DNA from: Leptospira biflexa
GTDB taxonomy: Bacteria > Spirochaetota > Leptospiria > Turneriellales > DYLW01
Reading direction: 5' to 3'
Assembly: GCA_020721865.1 (NCBI GenBank)
Contig: DYLW01000002.1
Span: 1 to 58,948, forward strand
DNA length: 58,948 nucleotides
In this document: positions 8,025-17,287 of the stretch, piece by piece
How the letters are laid out: each line of letters opens with the position of its first letter
Numbering within the stretch: the first letter of the stretch is position 1
Made by a program: the position numbers and the translations under genes
Notes under the pieces: generated by a model
Database searches by the model: none
The model's input: the letters and a program-made list of their open reading frames with translations, nothing else
Told to the model about the DNA's origin: nothing

Positions 8025-9395
8025 ATGGAAGATATTTCGGTTTTTATTCTATTAGGCGGTATTGTTGGGATTGGCGGCATATTTGTTTATTATATTTTCA
8101 AAACTTATGTAAAACCCAAAAAGATTGAAGAACTCGCAGAAATGGTGCAGAAAGGCCAATTGGCCCCTGCCATAAAAAAACTCCAGAGTCTTCTGGAACA
8201 AAATGACCGGGATCCCTTCATTCACTATCTTTTGGCAGAGGCATACTATAAGCAGAATAATCTGCAGCAGGCCGTTCTGGAGTACAAACAGGTGATTAAA
8301 ATCGGCAAGTTTACATCCCGCCTCAAAGAAGAAACCATCCGCTCACGCCTCGCGGGTATCTATATGGCGAATAAAAATCTGGAAGAAGCCAAAAAAGAAT
8401 ACCTGATCCTGACAAAGCTGGACCCAACGAATGGGGATCATTTTTATAAAGTGGGGAAACTTTTTGATGATGCCGGTATGTTTGACAAAGCCCTTCCATA
8501 CTATAAACAATCGGTCAAAATTGATCCTAAAAATGCAAATGCCCTGATACAACTGGGTATCATTGAATACAACACAGGAAATATCAACGATGCCAGAAAG
8601 GACCTGGGAGATGGATTGACCCTGGATCCCAAAAACTTTAAGGCACACTATTATATGGGCTTAACCCTTAAAAGCCAGAAAGACTATGAGTCCGCATTGA
8701 AAGAGCTGGAAATTGCCATCAAGGATGATTCCATCCGTGCCAGTGGTTATCTGGCCAGGGGAATGTGTTTTCTGGAAAGAGACATGTACCAGAAAAGTAA
8801 AGTGGAGTTTGAGCGGGGTCTGGGTTTTGCCACCAAGTCCTCAGAAGTGGAATTAAAACTCCGGTATTTTCTTTCCATTGCCGCAGAGAATATGCGGGAT
8901 TTCCACACTGCCATCAGCAACTGGGAGCGGATCATGGATATCAATCCCAAATACAAGGATGTTGCCCAAAAGCTTAAGGACTATGAAGAATTCCGGACAG
9001 ATGACAGTATCAAGGATTTTATGATTGCATCCCCCGGAAAATTTGAGGCCATTGCCAGACAAATAATAGAAGCCCTGGAGCTCACCATTATTGATATAAA
9101 TATGGTGAACGATTCTGCCATCCATGCACTGGCCACGGAAACCCTGGAAAGCAAAGGTAGAAGTACAAAAAGAATGAACCAATTGGTCTATTTATACCGC
9201 CTCACTGATCCCGTTCCGGAGAGGATGGTTCGCCAGATGCATGAGGACATGAAGTCCAAGGGTGCTTCCAAGGGGTTCTTTCTGGTTGCCAGTCAATTTA
9301 CCAAAACCGCCCAGATGTACTGTGAATCCAGGCCCATTGAATTGGTTGACCGGGGTGGGTTGATAAAACTACTGCGGGGTATATCTAATGTTTGA
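8025..9395 (+). CDS. Membrane-anchored TPR protein with Mrr/restriction-endonuclease-like C-terminal domain
   Basis: Protein of 456 residues. One N-terminal transmembrane helix (about 7-26) puts the rest in the cytoplasm. Residues about 35-320 form a row of tetratricopeptide repeats; several end in the classic LxPxNxxA pattern. The C-terminal part (about 350-456) resembles the Mrr-type PD-(D/E)XK fold: a helix MVRQMHEDMKSKGASKGFF, then VASQFTKTAQMYCESRPIEL and a final VDRGGLIKLL. The catalytic D...QxK residues of active Mrr enzymes are not evident, so it is probably a non-cleaving version used for binding. It overlaps the next gene by 8 nt. Spirochaetes commonly carry proteins of this layout with unknown roles. 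The TPR and TM calls are firm; the Mrr likeness is inference. Confidence 0.8.
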   Translation: MEDISVFILLGGIVGIGGIFVYYIFKTYVKPKKIEELAEMVQKGQLAPAIKKLQSLLEQNDRDPFIHYLLAEAYYKQNNLQQAVLEYKQVIKIGKFTSRLKEETIRSRLAGIYMANKNLEEAKKEYLILTKLDPTNGDHFYKVGKLFDDAGMFDKALPYYKQSVKIDPKNANALIQLGIIEYNTGNINDARKDLGDGLTLDPKNFKAHYYMGLTLKSQKDYESALKELEIAIKDDSIRASGYLARGMCFLERDMYQKSKVEFERGLGFATKSSEVELKLRYFLSIAAENMRDFHTAISNWERIMDINPKYKDVAQKLKDYEEFRTDDSIKDFMIASPGKFEAIARQIIEALELTIIDINMVNDSAIHALATETLESKGRSTKRMNQLVYLYRLTDPVPERMVRQMHEDMKSKGASKGFFLVASQFTKTAQMYCESRPIELVDRGGLIKLLRGISNV

Positions 9396-11160
9396 ACTGG
9401 TACTACCGCCGGTATTTACTGGTCTTTCCCGGAATGAATATGAAGAATTCCGGACAATGGGTTGGAAAACCGGTAAGATAAGTGATCTTCCAGCGGATCA
9501 GAATTTTACAGGAATATTAATTTCCGGAACCATAAAAAACGAAGAGAACACAATTATTACTCCGGGGCGTTTGGTACTGGGCATCATGCCTTTTGTTAAA
9601 CAACCGCAGGTGGAATACCAGTCCACAATGTACCATGAGATCGCCTATATTGAAACATCTGCCATCATTGATTTTTTTTTAAAAAACCCCAAAGCGATGC
9701 AATCCTATCTCAAATTCTGTGATCATCTGGGATATACTGTTATTGATAAATGGATGATTTTCCCTGATATTTATGGGATATCATCGCCGGAAGAAAGCCC
9801 GGATGCTGTCCATCTTGCCTTTTCATTATCCCAGTTTTTCAGTAATTCCGGGAAAAGGGTTGCCCTTCTGGACATATCAAAAGGTGGGGCAGGAATTTTT
9901 TCCGCCTTAGGGAAAAGCCCACCCCCGGCTTTGGTGCAGAAGCAAAAGGATGATCCGCAAAAGATTGATGATATTATTGAGAAACGGAAGGTTATTTTCA
10001 ATGAAACTATTACATTGATTAATGTGACGTTTTCCTCAGCATGGTGGATCACAAAAAAACAGTGGGGCGTTCTCTACCGGGTTTTGAAGACCAGATATGA
10101 TACCATCATTCTATATTTTGGCACCGAAAATCCGGATTATTTTTACGAGGAAACCAATGCTTTATTTGTTTTTTCCTCCGATGAAAGAAATGAAATTATT
10201 TATAACCAGATACGGGAAAAAAACTACGCACTTCCCTCATTATTTCAGATTTTTCCTTCCCGCTCCCGGAAGTCTCCGGATAAATGCCTCAAATATCCCG
10301 AATATAGTGGCGGGATTCTGCAAAGGGGTTCCTCTACATCCGTAACATCCTATGAAAAAGTGGAACAATTTATACAGATCAATTTTTCTTCCATTCTGAC
10401 GCAGAAAAACGTAAATATTTTTTCTGATAGTTTTTTAAATAAAGAAGGTATGTTTGCAACTCTGGAGCTGCTGGCACAAAAAAACTTTCATGATCCCAAG
10501 TCCCGCAGGGTAAATGAATTCCTGAGGAGTACGGTAAATTATTTTCATGGGTTTGCCAGCTTTACTGCCTCCCTTTTTACACAGTTTAGGGATTTTGAAG
10601 AAGCCACACTTTTATTCAAACGAATCCGGGAAAAAAAACTGGTAGAGATTTTCCGTCCCGTGTATCCGGACAAAGGTATTTTTAATCCCCGGCCCATCCA
10701 TCGGAATTTGTACCGGCTTTTTTCTGATATACACCAGGACAAAACAGGACTCCTATTCTCTTATTTCTGTTCCCGCACCTGCACGGTGCATTCGGTGTCT
10801 TCCGGAATTCTGATTGATAACCTGTTGCAGGTGATGTACCCGGCCGGACTTCTGGATTCTCTTTCATCCCGGGAAAAGAAAATGCAGTGTGTTTCAGAAA
10901 ACCATTGGATGCAGGAAATTGCCTGGATATTCCGTTCGGGCTATGACCATATAAATATATATTATTTCACCCCCAATGAAAAGGAGAAGATTTCCACTCT
11001 GGTGAAGAGTTTCTACCAGAAAGAAAACCAGCTCCAGCTTCTGTACTCGGTGGCCGGAAAAAAGATCCAGATTATTGTTATACCGGCAGGCTCCGGAACG
11101 GACTTCAGCGACAACAAAGCAGAAATTTACCAGGAGATGAAAAGCATCCTGAATTATTAG
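9388..11160 (+). CDS. Pseudoenzyme with CNBD-like, ParA-like and patatin-like regions
   Basis: Cytoplasmic protein of 590 residues with no clear known family. Residues about 1-125 have the strand pattern of a cyclic-nucleotide-binding domain (ISGTI...PGRLVLGIMPF...YIETSAIIDFFLKNP). Residues about 140-290 resemble a MinD/ParA Rossmann domain (LSQFFSNSGKRVALLDIS) but lack a P-loop. Residues about 340-590 resemble the later part of a patatin domain (SGILIDNLLQVMYPAGLL, then GYDHINIYYF) without a GxSxG nucleophile. CNBD plus patatin is the plan of bacterial NTE-type phospholipases, so this looks like a catalytically dead relative. That assignment is inference. It is translated from an ATG inside the TPR gene (8-nt overlap), implying coupled expression and probably a physical partnership. 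Confidence 0.6.
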   Translation: MFELVLPPVFTGLSRNEYEEFRTMGWKTGKISDLPADQNFTGILISGTIKNEENTIITPGRLVLGIMPFVKQPQVEYQSTMYHEIAYIETSAIIDFFLKNPKAMQSYLKFCDHLGYTVIDKWMIFPDIYGISSPEESPDAVHLAFSLSQFFSNSGKRVALLDISKGGAGIFSALGKSPPPALVQKQKDDPQKIDDIIEKRKVIFNETITLINVTFSSAWWITKKQWGVLYRVLKTRYDTIILYFGTENPDYFYEETNALFVFSSDERNEIIYNQIREKNYALPSLFQIFPSRSRKSPDKCLKYPEYSGGILQRGSSTSVTSYEKVEQFIQINFSSILTQKNVNIFSDSFLNKEGMFATLELLAQKNFHDPKSRRVNEFLRSTVNYFHGFASFTASLFTQFRDFEEATLLFKRIREKKLVEIFRPVYPDKGIFNPRPIHRNLYRLFSDIHQDKTGLLFSYFCSRTCTVHSVSSGILIDNLLQVMYPAGLLDSLSSREKKMQCVSENHWMQEIAWIFRSGYDHINIYYFTPNEKEKISTLVKSFYQKENQLQLLYSVAGKKIQIIVIPAGSGTDFSDNKAEIYQEMKSILNY

Positions 11161-11168
11161 AATCCGGT

Positions 11169-12344
11169 TTAGCGGTTTTCTTTATATTTTTCCACCATCT
11201 TTCTGAACTGACCAAAAATTCCCAGGGCATCATGGGGGCCGGGGCTTGCTTCCGGATGGTATTGAACACTCAGGATATTATTTTGGGAATCCAGAAACCC
11301 TTCCGATGTCTGGTCATTGGGATTGAAGTCCCGGCTGATGTCCGGATTAGGCAGGCCACCGGTATCCGCAGCAAAGCCATGGTTCTGGGCTGTGATGATT
11401 ACATTACCGGATTCCTGGAGTTTCACCGGCTGGTTTCCGCCATGATGCCCGAATTTCATTTTATATGTTTTTGACCCCAGAGCATGGGTGAGCATCTGGT
11501 GTCCCAAGCAAATTCCAAACACGGGTTTTTTTGTATCCAGTATTTTTTTGATATTGTCAATTCCATCGGTAACAGCGGCAGGATCACCCGGTCCATTGGA
11601 AAAGAAAAACCCGTCAATCTCTTCCGGATTGTAATTAAACCACTTCTCCATGGGAACATCGCCGGGAAAAACCACCGGAAACAGGCCCTCATCCATCAGA
11701 TAACGCAGAATACTTTTCTTAATCCCAAAATCCAAAACTCCCACTTTTGCATAATAGGATTCTTTTTGTTTGGAATACTCATCCAAAAAAACCCGGTTGT
11801 GGCTCCCATCAAAACCGGATGTTAGATTTGCCCCTTCCATGGAGGGGGCATTTTTTAATAAGTTCACCTTTGCCGCCAGCCATTTTTCAAACTCCCGGGG
11901 TTTTTTATCAACGGCATATTTCTCCGGAAAGAGACCACCCATCATGGAACCCAGATCCCGGATTTTACGGACCACCGCACGGGTATCAATCCCGCTCAGT
12001 CCGGGAATGGAATAATCCTGCAGAAATTCGTCCAGGGTTTTTTGGGATTGAAAATTGGAGGGATATTCGCAATAGTCCCGCATAATAATTCCGGAAAGAT
12101 AGGGGTGATCAGATTCATTATCGGCAACGTTGACCCCATAATTGCCGATGGAGGGATATGTGAAGATGACAATCTGACCTTTATAGGATGGATCTGTAAT
12201 GATTTCCTGATACCCGGACATGGATGTATTGAACACCACTTCCCCCATCATAACGGAAGCCATGCCCGAAGGAAACGACCCCAGAAGGGTTCCCCGATAA
12301 TAGGATCCATCTTCCAGTATCAGATATGCCCAATTTTTTTTCAT
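11169..12344 (-). CDS. carA: Carbamoyl-phosphate synthase small (glutaminase) subunit
   Basis: CarA hydrolyses glutamine and channels ammonia to CarB for carbamoyl phosphate, feeding pyrimidine and arginine synthesis. The N-terminal CarA domain starts at AYLILEDGSYYRGTLLG and contains the MSGYQEIITDPSYKGQIV signature. The C-terminal class I glutamine amidotransferase has FFSNGPGDPAAV, the nucleophile motif FGICLGHQ and the final QYHPEASPGPHD with the catalytic His and Glu. The product is 391 residues. The frame is open to 12425, but ATG 12344 gives the standard start. It lies 23 nt downstream of mraY as the last gene of the rpmA-obg-mraY run. No carB is next to it. It converges on the preceding plus-strand gene with only 8 nt between stops. 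Confidence 0.95.
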   Translation of the reverse strand: MKKNWAYLILEDGSYYRGTLLGSFPSGMASVMMGEVVFNTSMSGYQEIITDPSYKGQIVIFTYPSIGNYGVNVADNESDHPYLSGIIMRDYCEYPSNFQSQKTLDEFLQDYSIPGLSGIDTRAVVRKIRDLGSMMGGLFPEKYAVDKKPREFEKWLAAKVNLLKNAPSMEGANLTSGFDGSHNRVFLDEYSKQKESYYAKVGVLDFGIKKSILRYLMDEGLFPVVFPGDVPMEKWFNYNPEEIDGFFFSNGPGDPAAVTDGIDNIKKILDTKKPVFGICLGHQMLTHALGSKTYKMKFGHHGGNQPVKLQESGNVIITAQNHGFAADTGGLPNPDISRDFNPNDQTSEGFLDSQNNILSVQYHPEASPGPHDALGIFGQFRKMVEKYKENR

Positions 12345-12367
12345 AATTATTTCCGTTATCCGTATCT

Positions 12368-13450
12368 TCAAATAATTTTTAATGAGGATATGGAGATCAG
12401 TGCGAGAAGAATCCCCATGATCCAAAATCTTATTACCACTTTATTCTCATGCCACCCTTTCAGCTCAAAATGATGGTGTATTGGAGCCATTCGGAAAAAT
12501 CTTTTTTGGGTGGATTTAAAATAGGCCACCTGTATAATCACACTCAAAGCCTCAAAAACAAAAATTCCACCCAGAATTAATAGAAGGAACTCCCTCTTGA
12601 TCAGGACGGCGGACATACCAATGATTCCCCCCAGAGCAAGGCTTCCTGTGTCTCCCATGAACATTTCCGCCGGATGGGAATTATACCATAAAAAACCAAT
12701 CCCTGCCCCCGTGAGAGCAGATAGATAAACACTCAGCTCATTCACTTCCGGAATATAGGGAATGAGCAGGTGTGTGGCAATCTGCTTCACACCGGAGAGA
12801 TAGGCAATGATCCCCAGAGTAGTGGTCACTACTATGGACAAACCAATGGCCAATCCATCCAACCCATCGGTCAGATTCACCGCATTAGAGGTGGACACCA
12901 CCACCAGAACCCATAAAAAAATAGAAAAAATTCCCATATCCAGCAGCGGGTCTTTTAAAAATGGCAGGTACAATTGGGTGGTATGATCACCCATACCCAA
13001 AAAATATATTCCCAATGAAAACAGTGTTGCGGCCAGAAACTGGAAAAGCAACTTCACTCTGGGACGCACCCCTTTTTTATCTTTCTTGATGGTTTTTGTA
13101 TAATCATCCATAAAACCCAGAAAGGACAATACCAACCCGATGGTCCATACCAGGACGCCGGGGAGATGGGATAAATTTCCCCAAAGGATAAAAGATACAC
13201 TGGTGATGGCCATGATAAAGAGACCACCCATGGTGGGTGTTCCGGCTTTGGAAAAATGCGATTTGGGGCCGTCGTCCCTGATTTCTTCCTTCAGGTTAAT
13301 TTTTTTCAAAAAACGGATGAACCAAGGCCCCAGGAAATACGCCAACAACAATGAAGTGAGTGCCGCAAAAACCATACGGAAAGAGACATAACCAATAACA
13401 TTAAGCAGGGAAAAATAATCTTTGAAGGGATATAAACCCCAGTAGAGCAT
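12368..13450 (-). CDS. mraY: Phospho-N-acetylmuramoyl-pentapeptide transferase
   Basis: Integral membrane enzyme that transfers phospho-MurNAc-pentapeptide from UDP to undecaprenyl phosphate, making lipid I. Ten hydrophobic helices are visible. Family motifs are DGPKSHFSKAGTPTMGG, the FMDDYTK loop, NAVNLTDGLDGLA, the GDTGSLALGG loop and the metal-site tail APIHHHFELKGW. With the start at ATG 13450 (MLYWGLYPFKDYF) the product has 360 residues, the standard MraY length. The frame remains open to an ATG at 13519, which would add 23 residues. Neither start has a clear ribosome-binding site. It sits without other mur genes, between a large unknown gene and carA. It may use the carrier lipid recycled by the PopT-family protein at 19 kb. 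Confidence 0.95.
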   Translation of the reverse strand: MLYWGLYPFKDYFSLLNVIGYVSFRMVFAALTSLLLAYFLGPWFIRFLKKINLKEEIRDDGPKSHFSKAGTPTMGGLFIMAITSVSFILWGNLSHLPGVLVWTIGLVLSFLGFMDDYTKTIKKDKKGVRPRVKLLFQFLAATLFSLGIYFLGMGDHTTQLYLPFLKDPLLDMGIFSIFLWVLVVVSTSNAVNLTDGLDGLAIGLSIVVTTTLGIIAYLSGVKQIATHLLIPYIPEVNELSVYLSALTGAGIGFLWYNSHPAEMFMGDTGSLALGGIIGMSAVLIKREFLLLILGGIFVFEALSVIIQVAYFKSTQKRFFRMAPIHHHFELKGWHENKVVIRFWIMGILLALISISSLKII

Positions 13451-13533
13451 ACGCCACGAAAGATAATTGGGATAATCTGAAAAGGCTAAAATCAGATTAA
13501 AAAGTGGCAGAACGCCCATTGGTCAAAGCGGTA

Positions 13534-15504
13534 CTACAGATATTTTGATAAATCTTTCAGTTTACGGGATTCGTTTTTCTGGATTTCATTCTCTAAGGCC
13601 TCGTACGGGTCCGTTACTTCTTTGGGAGTAAGGTTAAATTTTCCACTGGATTTTGCGATAAATTTTTTTATGGCCAAAAGCCTTTCCCGCACATCCGCCG
13701 GATTTTCTTTCTGGTTAATCTCTTTTTCAAATATTGTTTCAATAATTTTTTTAAAGTGGGCTATGTTGCGAAGCCATTCCGTATCGTAAGGATGGAGGAT
13801 CAGCGTGCTATCACCATTCTCCATTTGCGGTTTATATTTCAGTGTCTGAAAATTATTCAAACGGATCACCCTCTCAAATTCAGCAGAAGGTAAATCTGGA
13901 AATGAACTCTGGAGTTCTTTCTGTGTGGGGAAATATTTTTGATTTAAGATAATATCGTCCAGCCGATTGATGATCATATCTCTTTTCCCCAGCAAATCCA
14001 GCTTTGCCCTCCGTTCCAGTTGCAGTCTTTCCTGTTTCTTTTTATATTCATCCACTTTACTTTGGTTTTTCTGCCCAAGGGCTTTCTGTCCCATCATCAG
14101 CTTTTCTTTGGCCATGGGGAACGCTTTATCCTGGAACCAATTCAGCCCCAGCATCAGGAAAATTTTATAATACCAGGGTATATACGGAATGTATACGGAT
14201 CGCAGGAGTTTTCCATAATCCCGGACAAAGTTTTTATCATGAAACAGTCCGTTCAGCTCCTCCTCTGATTCCTCAATCAGTACCTTCAGAATCAATATCT
14301 GCCACTTTAAATGAGCAGGAACCATGAGTATATCATGCACTGCCTTGCGGAAATGGTTTTTATCCTTTTTACTCAGGGCATGAATGGTGCCTTCCGGAAA
14401 TTCCCATTTTCCATAAACCAGATCGTTATCCCGGGTCAGATTCTGCCATACCACCTCCGGAAAAGCGACAATATCCGAATGCTGGAAAAAAGCGATGGAT
14501 CCCATCCCGATTTTTTCTGGATTCAATAATTCTGTCTTGATTCCCAGATACCGGGCCTGGTCTTCCTTATTTTTTTTCTCCTTGTACATTTCTCCGACGG
14601 TGTCTGCCACCCTCCGTATAATTAAGAGGGGAAGCATTCCCGGAGTTAATTCTTTTCCTGGATTTTCCATCTGGCGGAGGGTGTTTTCCATACATTCTGT
14701 TTTTTTCACGCAAAAATCCGTAGTGGTTGGGGCCGATGGATTTTCATAGTATAAACGGGATTCCAGATCAATCTTCTTCAAACATCTTTCCATGGATTTT
14801 CCCACAGTAATTTTCTGTGGCAGGGTTTCTTCCATAAACGTGCATGCGGTTTCAAAGATGGTAATAAAATCTTTTCCTTTCAGGGGAATCATCCCATAGC
14901 CGGGAAAATGCAGAACAGAATTCTTTTCCGCTAAACGGATGAGAATGAGCTCTTTTAGCTTTTCCAGATAATTATAGTCAATGGGAACCTGGAATTTATC
15001 TGCAGAGATTATGGACAAAACATTCACAAAAAGCTTATTCGTAGTAGCAGGGTTGAATCTGCCTTCTGAATCGCTTTCCAGAATTATCCGGATATCCATT
15101 ACGCCCACATCGGGCAGAGTGGAAATATACTGCTCCAGAGAAATTACGCTCAGATGAACCAGAGCATCAATCAATTCATCCCAGGATTCGTCCTCTTTTC
15201 GGGATGCGTAGTACGGAACCACATTAAGCTGGTTTCTGTTCAAATCGTAGATCACCACAAATAGATGCCGGATAAGACCCCTCTGTTCCAGTTTTTGCAA
15301 AGCACGGTATATGTCAAATTTGGAAACATCCGCTAATTCCGGAACCATATTATCGTAAGAGTATAAGCGGAAATTCCGGGCATAATCAACAGTGGACATT
15401 TTTAGAATTAATGTATATAAAATTTGTTCCAGTTTTCCGCTGGGCAGAATTCCTCTTGCTTTAATTTCCGCTTCAGAGGGGATTTTCAGAAAATCCGGAA
15501 CCAT
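13534..15504 (-). CDS. Large cytoplasmic protein of unknown function, coupled to obg
   Basis: Soluble protein of about 656 residues with no domain I recognise. The N-terminal part (about 30-100) may hold a winged-helix-like segment (VSKFDIYRALQKLEQRGLI). The middle is helical with hydrophobic and charged stretches, including an amphipathic segment near YIPYIPWYYKIFLMLGL. From about 485 a Lys/Gln/Glu-rich coiled coil leads to a charged C-terminus. Start: ATG 15504 lies one base after the obg stop (TGA-C-ATG), so translation is probably coupled. The frame is open to 15540, overlapping obg, but that is less likely. Its position between obg and mraY in what looks like an essential operon suggests a basic cellular role in this lineage. 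Confidence 0.7.
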   Translation of the reverse strand: MVPDFLKIPSEAEIKARGILPSGKLEQILYTLILKMSTVDYARNFRLYSYDNMVPELADVSKFDIYRALQKLEQRGLIRHLFVVIYDLNRNQLNVVPYYASRKEDESWDELIDALVHLSVISLEQYISTLPDVGVMDIRIILESDSEGRFNPATTNKLFVNVLSIISADKFQVPIDYNYLEKLKELILIRLAEKNSVLHFPGYGMIPLKGKDFITIFETACTFMEETLPQKITVGKSMERCLKKIDLESRLYYENPSAPTTTDFCVKKTECMENTLRQMENPGKELTPGMLPLLIIRRVADTVGEMYKEKKNKEDQARYLGIKTELLNPEKIGMGSIAFFQHSDIVAFPEVVWQNLTRDNDLVYGKWEFPEGTIHALSKKDKNHFRKAVHDILMVPAHLKWQILILKVLIEESEEELNGLFHDKNFVRDYGKLLRSVYIPYIPWYYKIFLMLGLNWFQDKAFPMAKEKLMMGQKALGQKNQSKVDEYKKKQERLQLERRAKLDLLGKRDMIINRLDDIILNQKYFPTQKELQSSFPDLPSAEFERVIRLNNFQTLKYKPQMENGDSTLILHPYDTEWLRNIAHFKKIIETIFEKEINQKENPADVRERLLAIKKFIAKSSGKFNLTPKEVTDPYEALENEIQKNESRKLKDLSKYL

Positions 15505-15505
15505 G

Positions 15506-16513
15506 TCAAAGACTTGTAATGGCCTCCAATTTATCAACAAGATTTTTTATTCCCATATTTTTCAGAGCGGAAATACCCACCACTTCTGAGCCGTCCAGGA
15601 GGGATGAGCCTTTCTGGTAGGAAGAAATCCAATCCGATGTAAAGCCTTCATCATCCATTTTATCAATCTTGTTAAAAACGACAATGGATGGACGCTCCAG
15701 AAGTCTGGGATTATACTGGGACAGCTCGTGTTTTAACAGCTTGAGCTCCGCTTCCACATCGGCCGCGTTGATATCCAGCACATAGATGATCACCTTCACC
15801 CGCTCAATGTGTTTCAGGAAGCTCAGCCCCAAACCATGGCCTTTGGATGCCCCTTCTATAATGCCGGGAATATCCGCTATGATAATCTGCCGTGCAAAGG
15901 AAACATTCAGCACCCCCAGATTCGGCTCCAGGGTGGTAAAGGGATAATCCGATGTTTTGGGGTTGGCTTCTGTGAGAGCTTTCAGCAAGGTGGATTTACC
16001 GGCATTGGGCAGTCCCACCAAGCCGGCATCCGCTATTAGCTTTAGGGATAATATGTAATAGGATTCGACCGTTTCCTCTCCTGGCTGGGCAAAACGCGGA
16101 GTTTGGTGGGTGGATGACTTGAAAAAGGTGTTTCCTCTTCCCCCCCGAGCTCCTTCGGCCAGGAGGTAAGGTTCTTCTGTTAGTAAATCATGAATAACTT
16201 CGTTTGTGTCCGCATCCAGAATCTGTGTCCCCAGCGGTACTTTTATATGAATATCTCTTCCGTCTTTCCCGGATTTCTGGCGTCCCAGGCCCGGCTGTCC
16301 ATTCTGTGCACGATAAATTTTATTACCGCGTATATGACTCAGGGTGTTCACACCCTGGGACGGCAGGATGTAAACATTCCCACCTTTTCCTCCGTCGCCA
16401 CCGTCCGGTCCACCAAACTCCATGTATTTTTCATGCCGAAAAGAAACGCAACCTGCACCGCCGTTTCCGGCTTTTACATGGAGAGGAGTTTCGTCAATGA
16501 ACCGATGGCGCAC
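15506..16513 (-). CDS. obg: Obg/CgtA ribosome-assembly GTPase
   Basis: GTPase acting in 50S subunit assembly and stress signalling. The N-terminal Obg fold (about 1-160) is glycine-rich with the GGPDGGDGGKGG signature. The G domain has P-loop GLPNAGKST, switch II ADIPGIIEGASKGHGLG and NKID. The product is 335 residues and lacks the extra C-terminal OCT domain found in some Gram-positives. The GTG start overlaps the rpmA TAG stop by one base (TAGTG), a typical coupled arrangement. The rpmA-obg order is the common bacterial one. Confidence 0.96.
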   Translation of the reverse strand: MRHRFIDETPLHVKAGNGGAGCVSFRHEKYMEFGGPDGGDGGKGGNVYILPSQGVNTLSHIRGNKIYRAQNGQPGLGRQKSGKDGRDIHIKVPLGTQILDADTNEVIHDLLTEEPYLLAEGARGGRGNTFFKSSTHQTPRFAQPGEETVESYYILSLKLIADAGLVGLPNAGKSTLLKALTEANPKTSDYPFTTLEPNLGVLNVSFARQIIIADIPGIIEGASKGHGLGLSFLKHIERVKVIIYVLDINAADVEAELKLLKHELSQYNPRLLERPSIVVFNKIDKMDDEGFTSDWISSYQKGSSLLDGSEVVGISALKNMGIKNLVDKLEAITSL

Positions 16514-16767
16514 TACTCAGGATATACAGAGATTTTACGGCGGGTTTTTGTGACCCATTCAAACTTAACACGGCCAGTAACCGTGGAAAAAAGACTATCA
16601 TCTTTTCCCCGCATTACATTATTTCCGGGGAAAAATTTTGTCCCACGCTGGCGAATGAGAATGGATCCGGCAGTAACCACCTGGTCTCCGTATGCTTTAA
16701 TCCCCAGTCTCTGGGCATTAGAATCTCTTCCGTTTTTTGATGATCCGCCACCTTTCTTGTGTGCCAT
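16513..16767 (-). CDS. rpmA: 50S ribosomal protein L27
   Basis: L27 reaches the peptidyl-transferase centre with its N-terminal tail. The sequence starts [16 protein letters not shown] and continues with [22 protein letters not shown], both diagnostic. The product is 84 residues, standard length, with no cleavable N-terminal extension of the Firmicutes type. GGAG about seven bases upstream of ATG supports the start. Usually rplU precedes rpmA, but here the upstream gene is divergent and rplU is absent from the window. Confidence 0.97.
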   Translation of the reverse strand: MAHKKGGGSSKNGRDSNAQRLGIKAYGDQVVTAGSILIRQRGTKFFPGNNVMRGKDDSLFSTVTGRVKFEWVTKTRRKISVYPE

Positions 16768-16790
16768 AATATTCTCCAGCTAATTTTTTG

Positions 16791-16819
16791 CATAGTTGAA
16801 TTTGACAATGTGCCGTCAA
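16791..16819 (-). promoter_or_regulatory. Candidate promoter of the rpmA-obg-mraY-carA run
   Basis: On the minus strand TTGACG (16814-16819) is followed by a 17-nt spacer and ACTATG (16791-16796), ahead of the rpmA Shine-Dalgarno. The -35 is good and the -10 is weak. Confidence 0.4.
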
Positions 16820-16930
16820 GGATAAAACGAGGGGATTTGTGACCCTAAGAAAAAATACGCATGATCTCTGGTCTTTTCAAAATGGAAGGTTGCTTGACTG
16901 CGTAAGAAGTAAAATGTAAAAGGTGAGCTT

Positions 16931-17287
16931 ATGCTCAAACAAATAATCAGGATTATGGTTCTTATATTGGTAAGTTCCATGGTCATTGCCCAGACAATGA
17001 ACAAAAAGTCGCCAGTGTCACCACGTACGCCGGATGCGTCTCCTGGAAAGGCCAAAGGTAGCATTAAAAAGCCCGCGAAATACACCACTCCAGCGTATGC
17101 ATACCAGAATGGAACTGTTTATGTATTTGGGATTGTAACGGAGGCAAAAACCGCAACAGTGATCAAATATCTGGCATCCAAAAACGAGAAGATTGTGATT
17201 AGGGATATTGGCAAGACGCCCCAGGCAAGTAATGAACTGCTTGATTTATTCCGGGAGAAAAAGATGTCAGTAAGATCCTATCATTAG
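16931..17287 (+). CDS. Small exported protein, possible cysteine-free glutaredoxin-like fold
   Basis: Protein of 118 residues with a clear signal peptide (LKQIIRIMVLILVSSMVIAQ) likely cleaved near residue 20. A Lys/Pro/Ser-rich linker (about 22-55) leads to a compact C-terminal domain. That domain reads strand TVYVFGI, helix TATVIKYLASKN, strand EKIVIRDIG, helix ASNELLDLFREKK, the order expected for a thioredoxin/glutaredoxin fold, but with no cysteine at all. The fold assignment is inference. AGGTGA (16921-16926) five bases upstream supports the ATG. The gene stands alone, divergent from rpmA, and its 3' end overlaps a minus-strand gene remnant by 21 nt. Confidence 0.6.
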   Translation: MLKQIIRIMVLILVSSMVIAQTMNKKSPVSPRTPDASPGKAKGSIKKPAKYTTPAYAYQNGTVYVFGIVTEAKTATVIKYLASKNEKIVIRDIGKTPQASNELLDLFREKKMSVRSYH

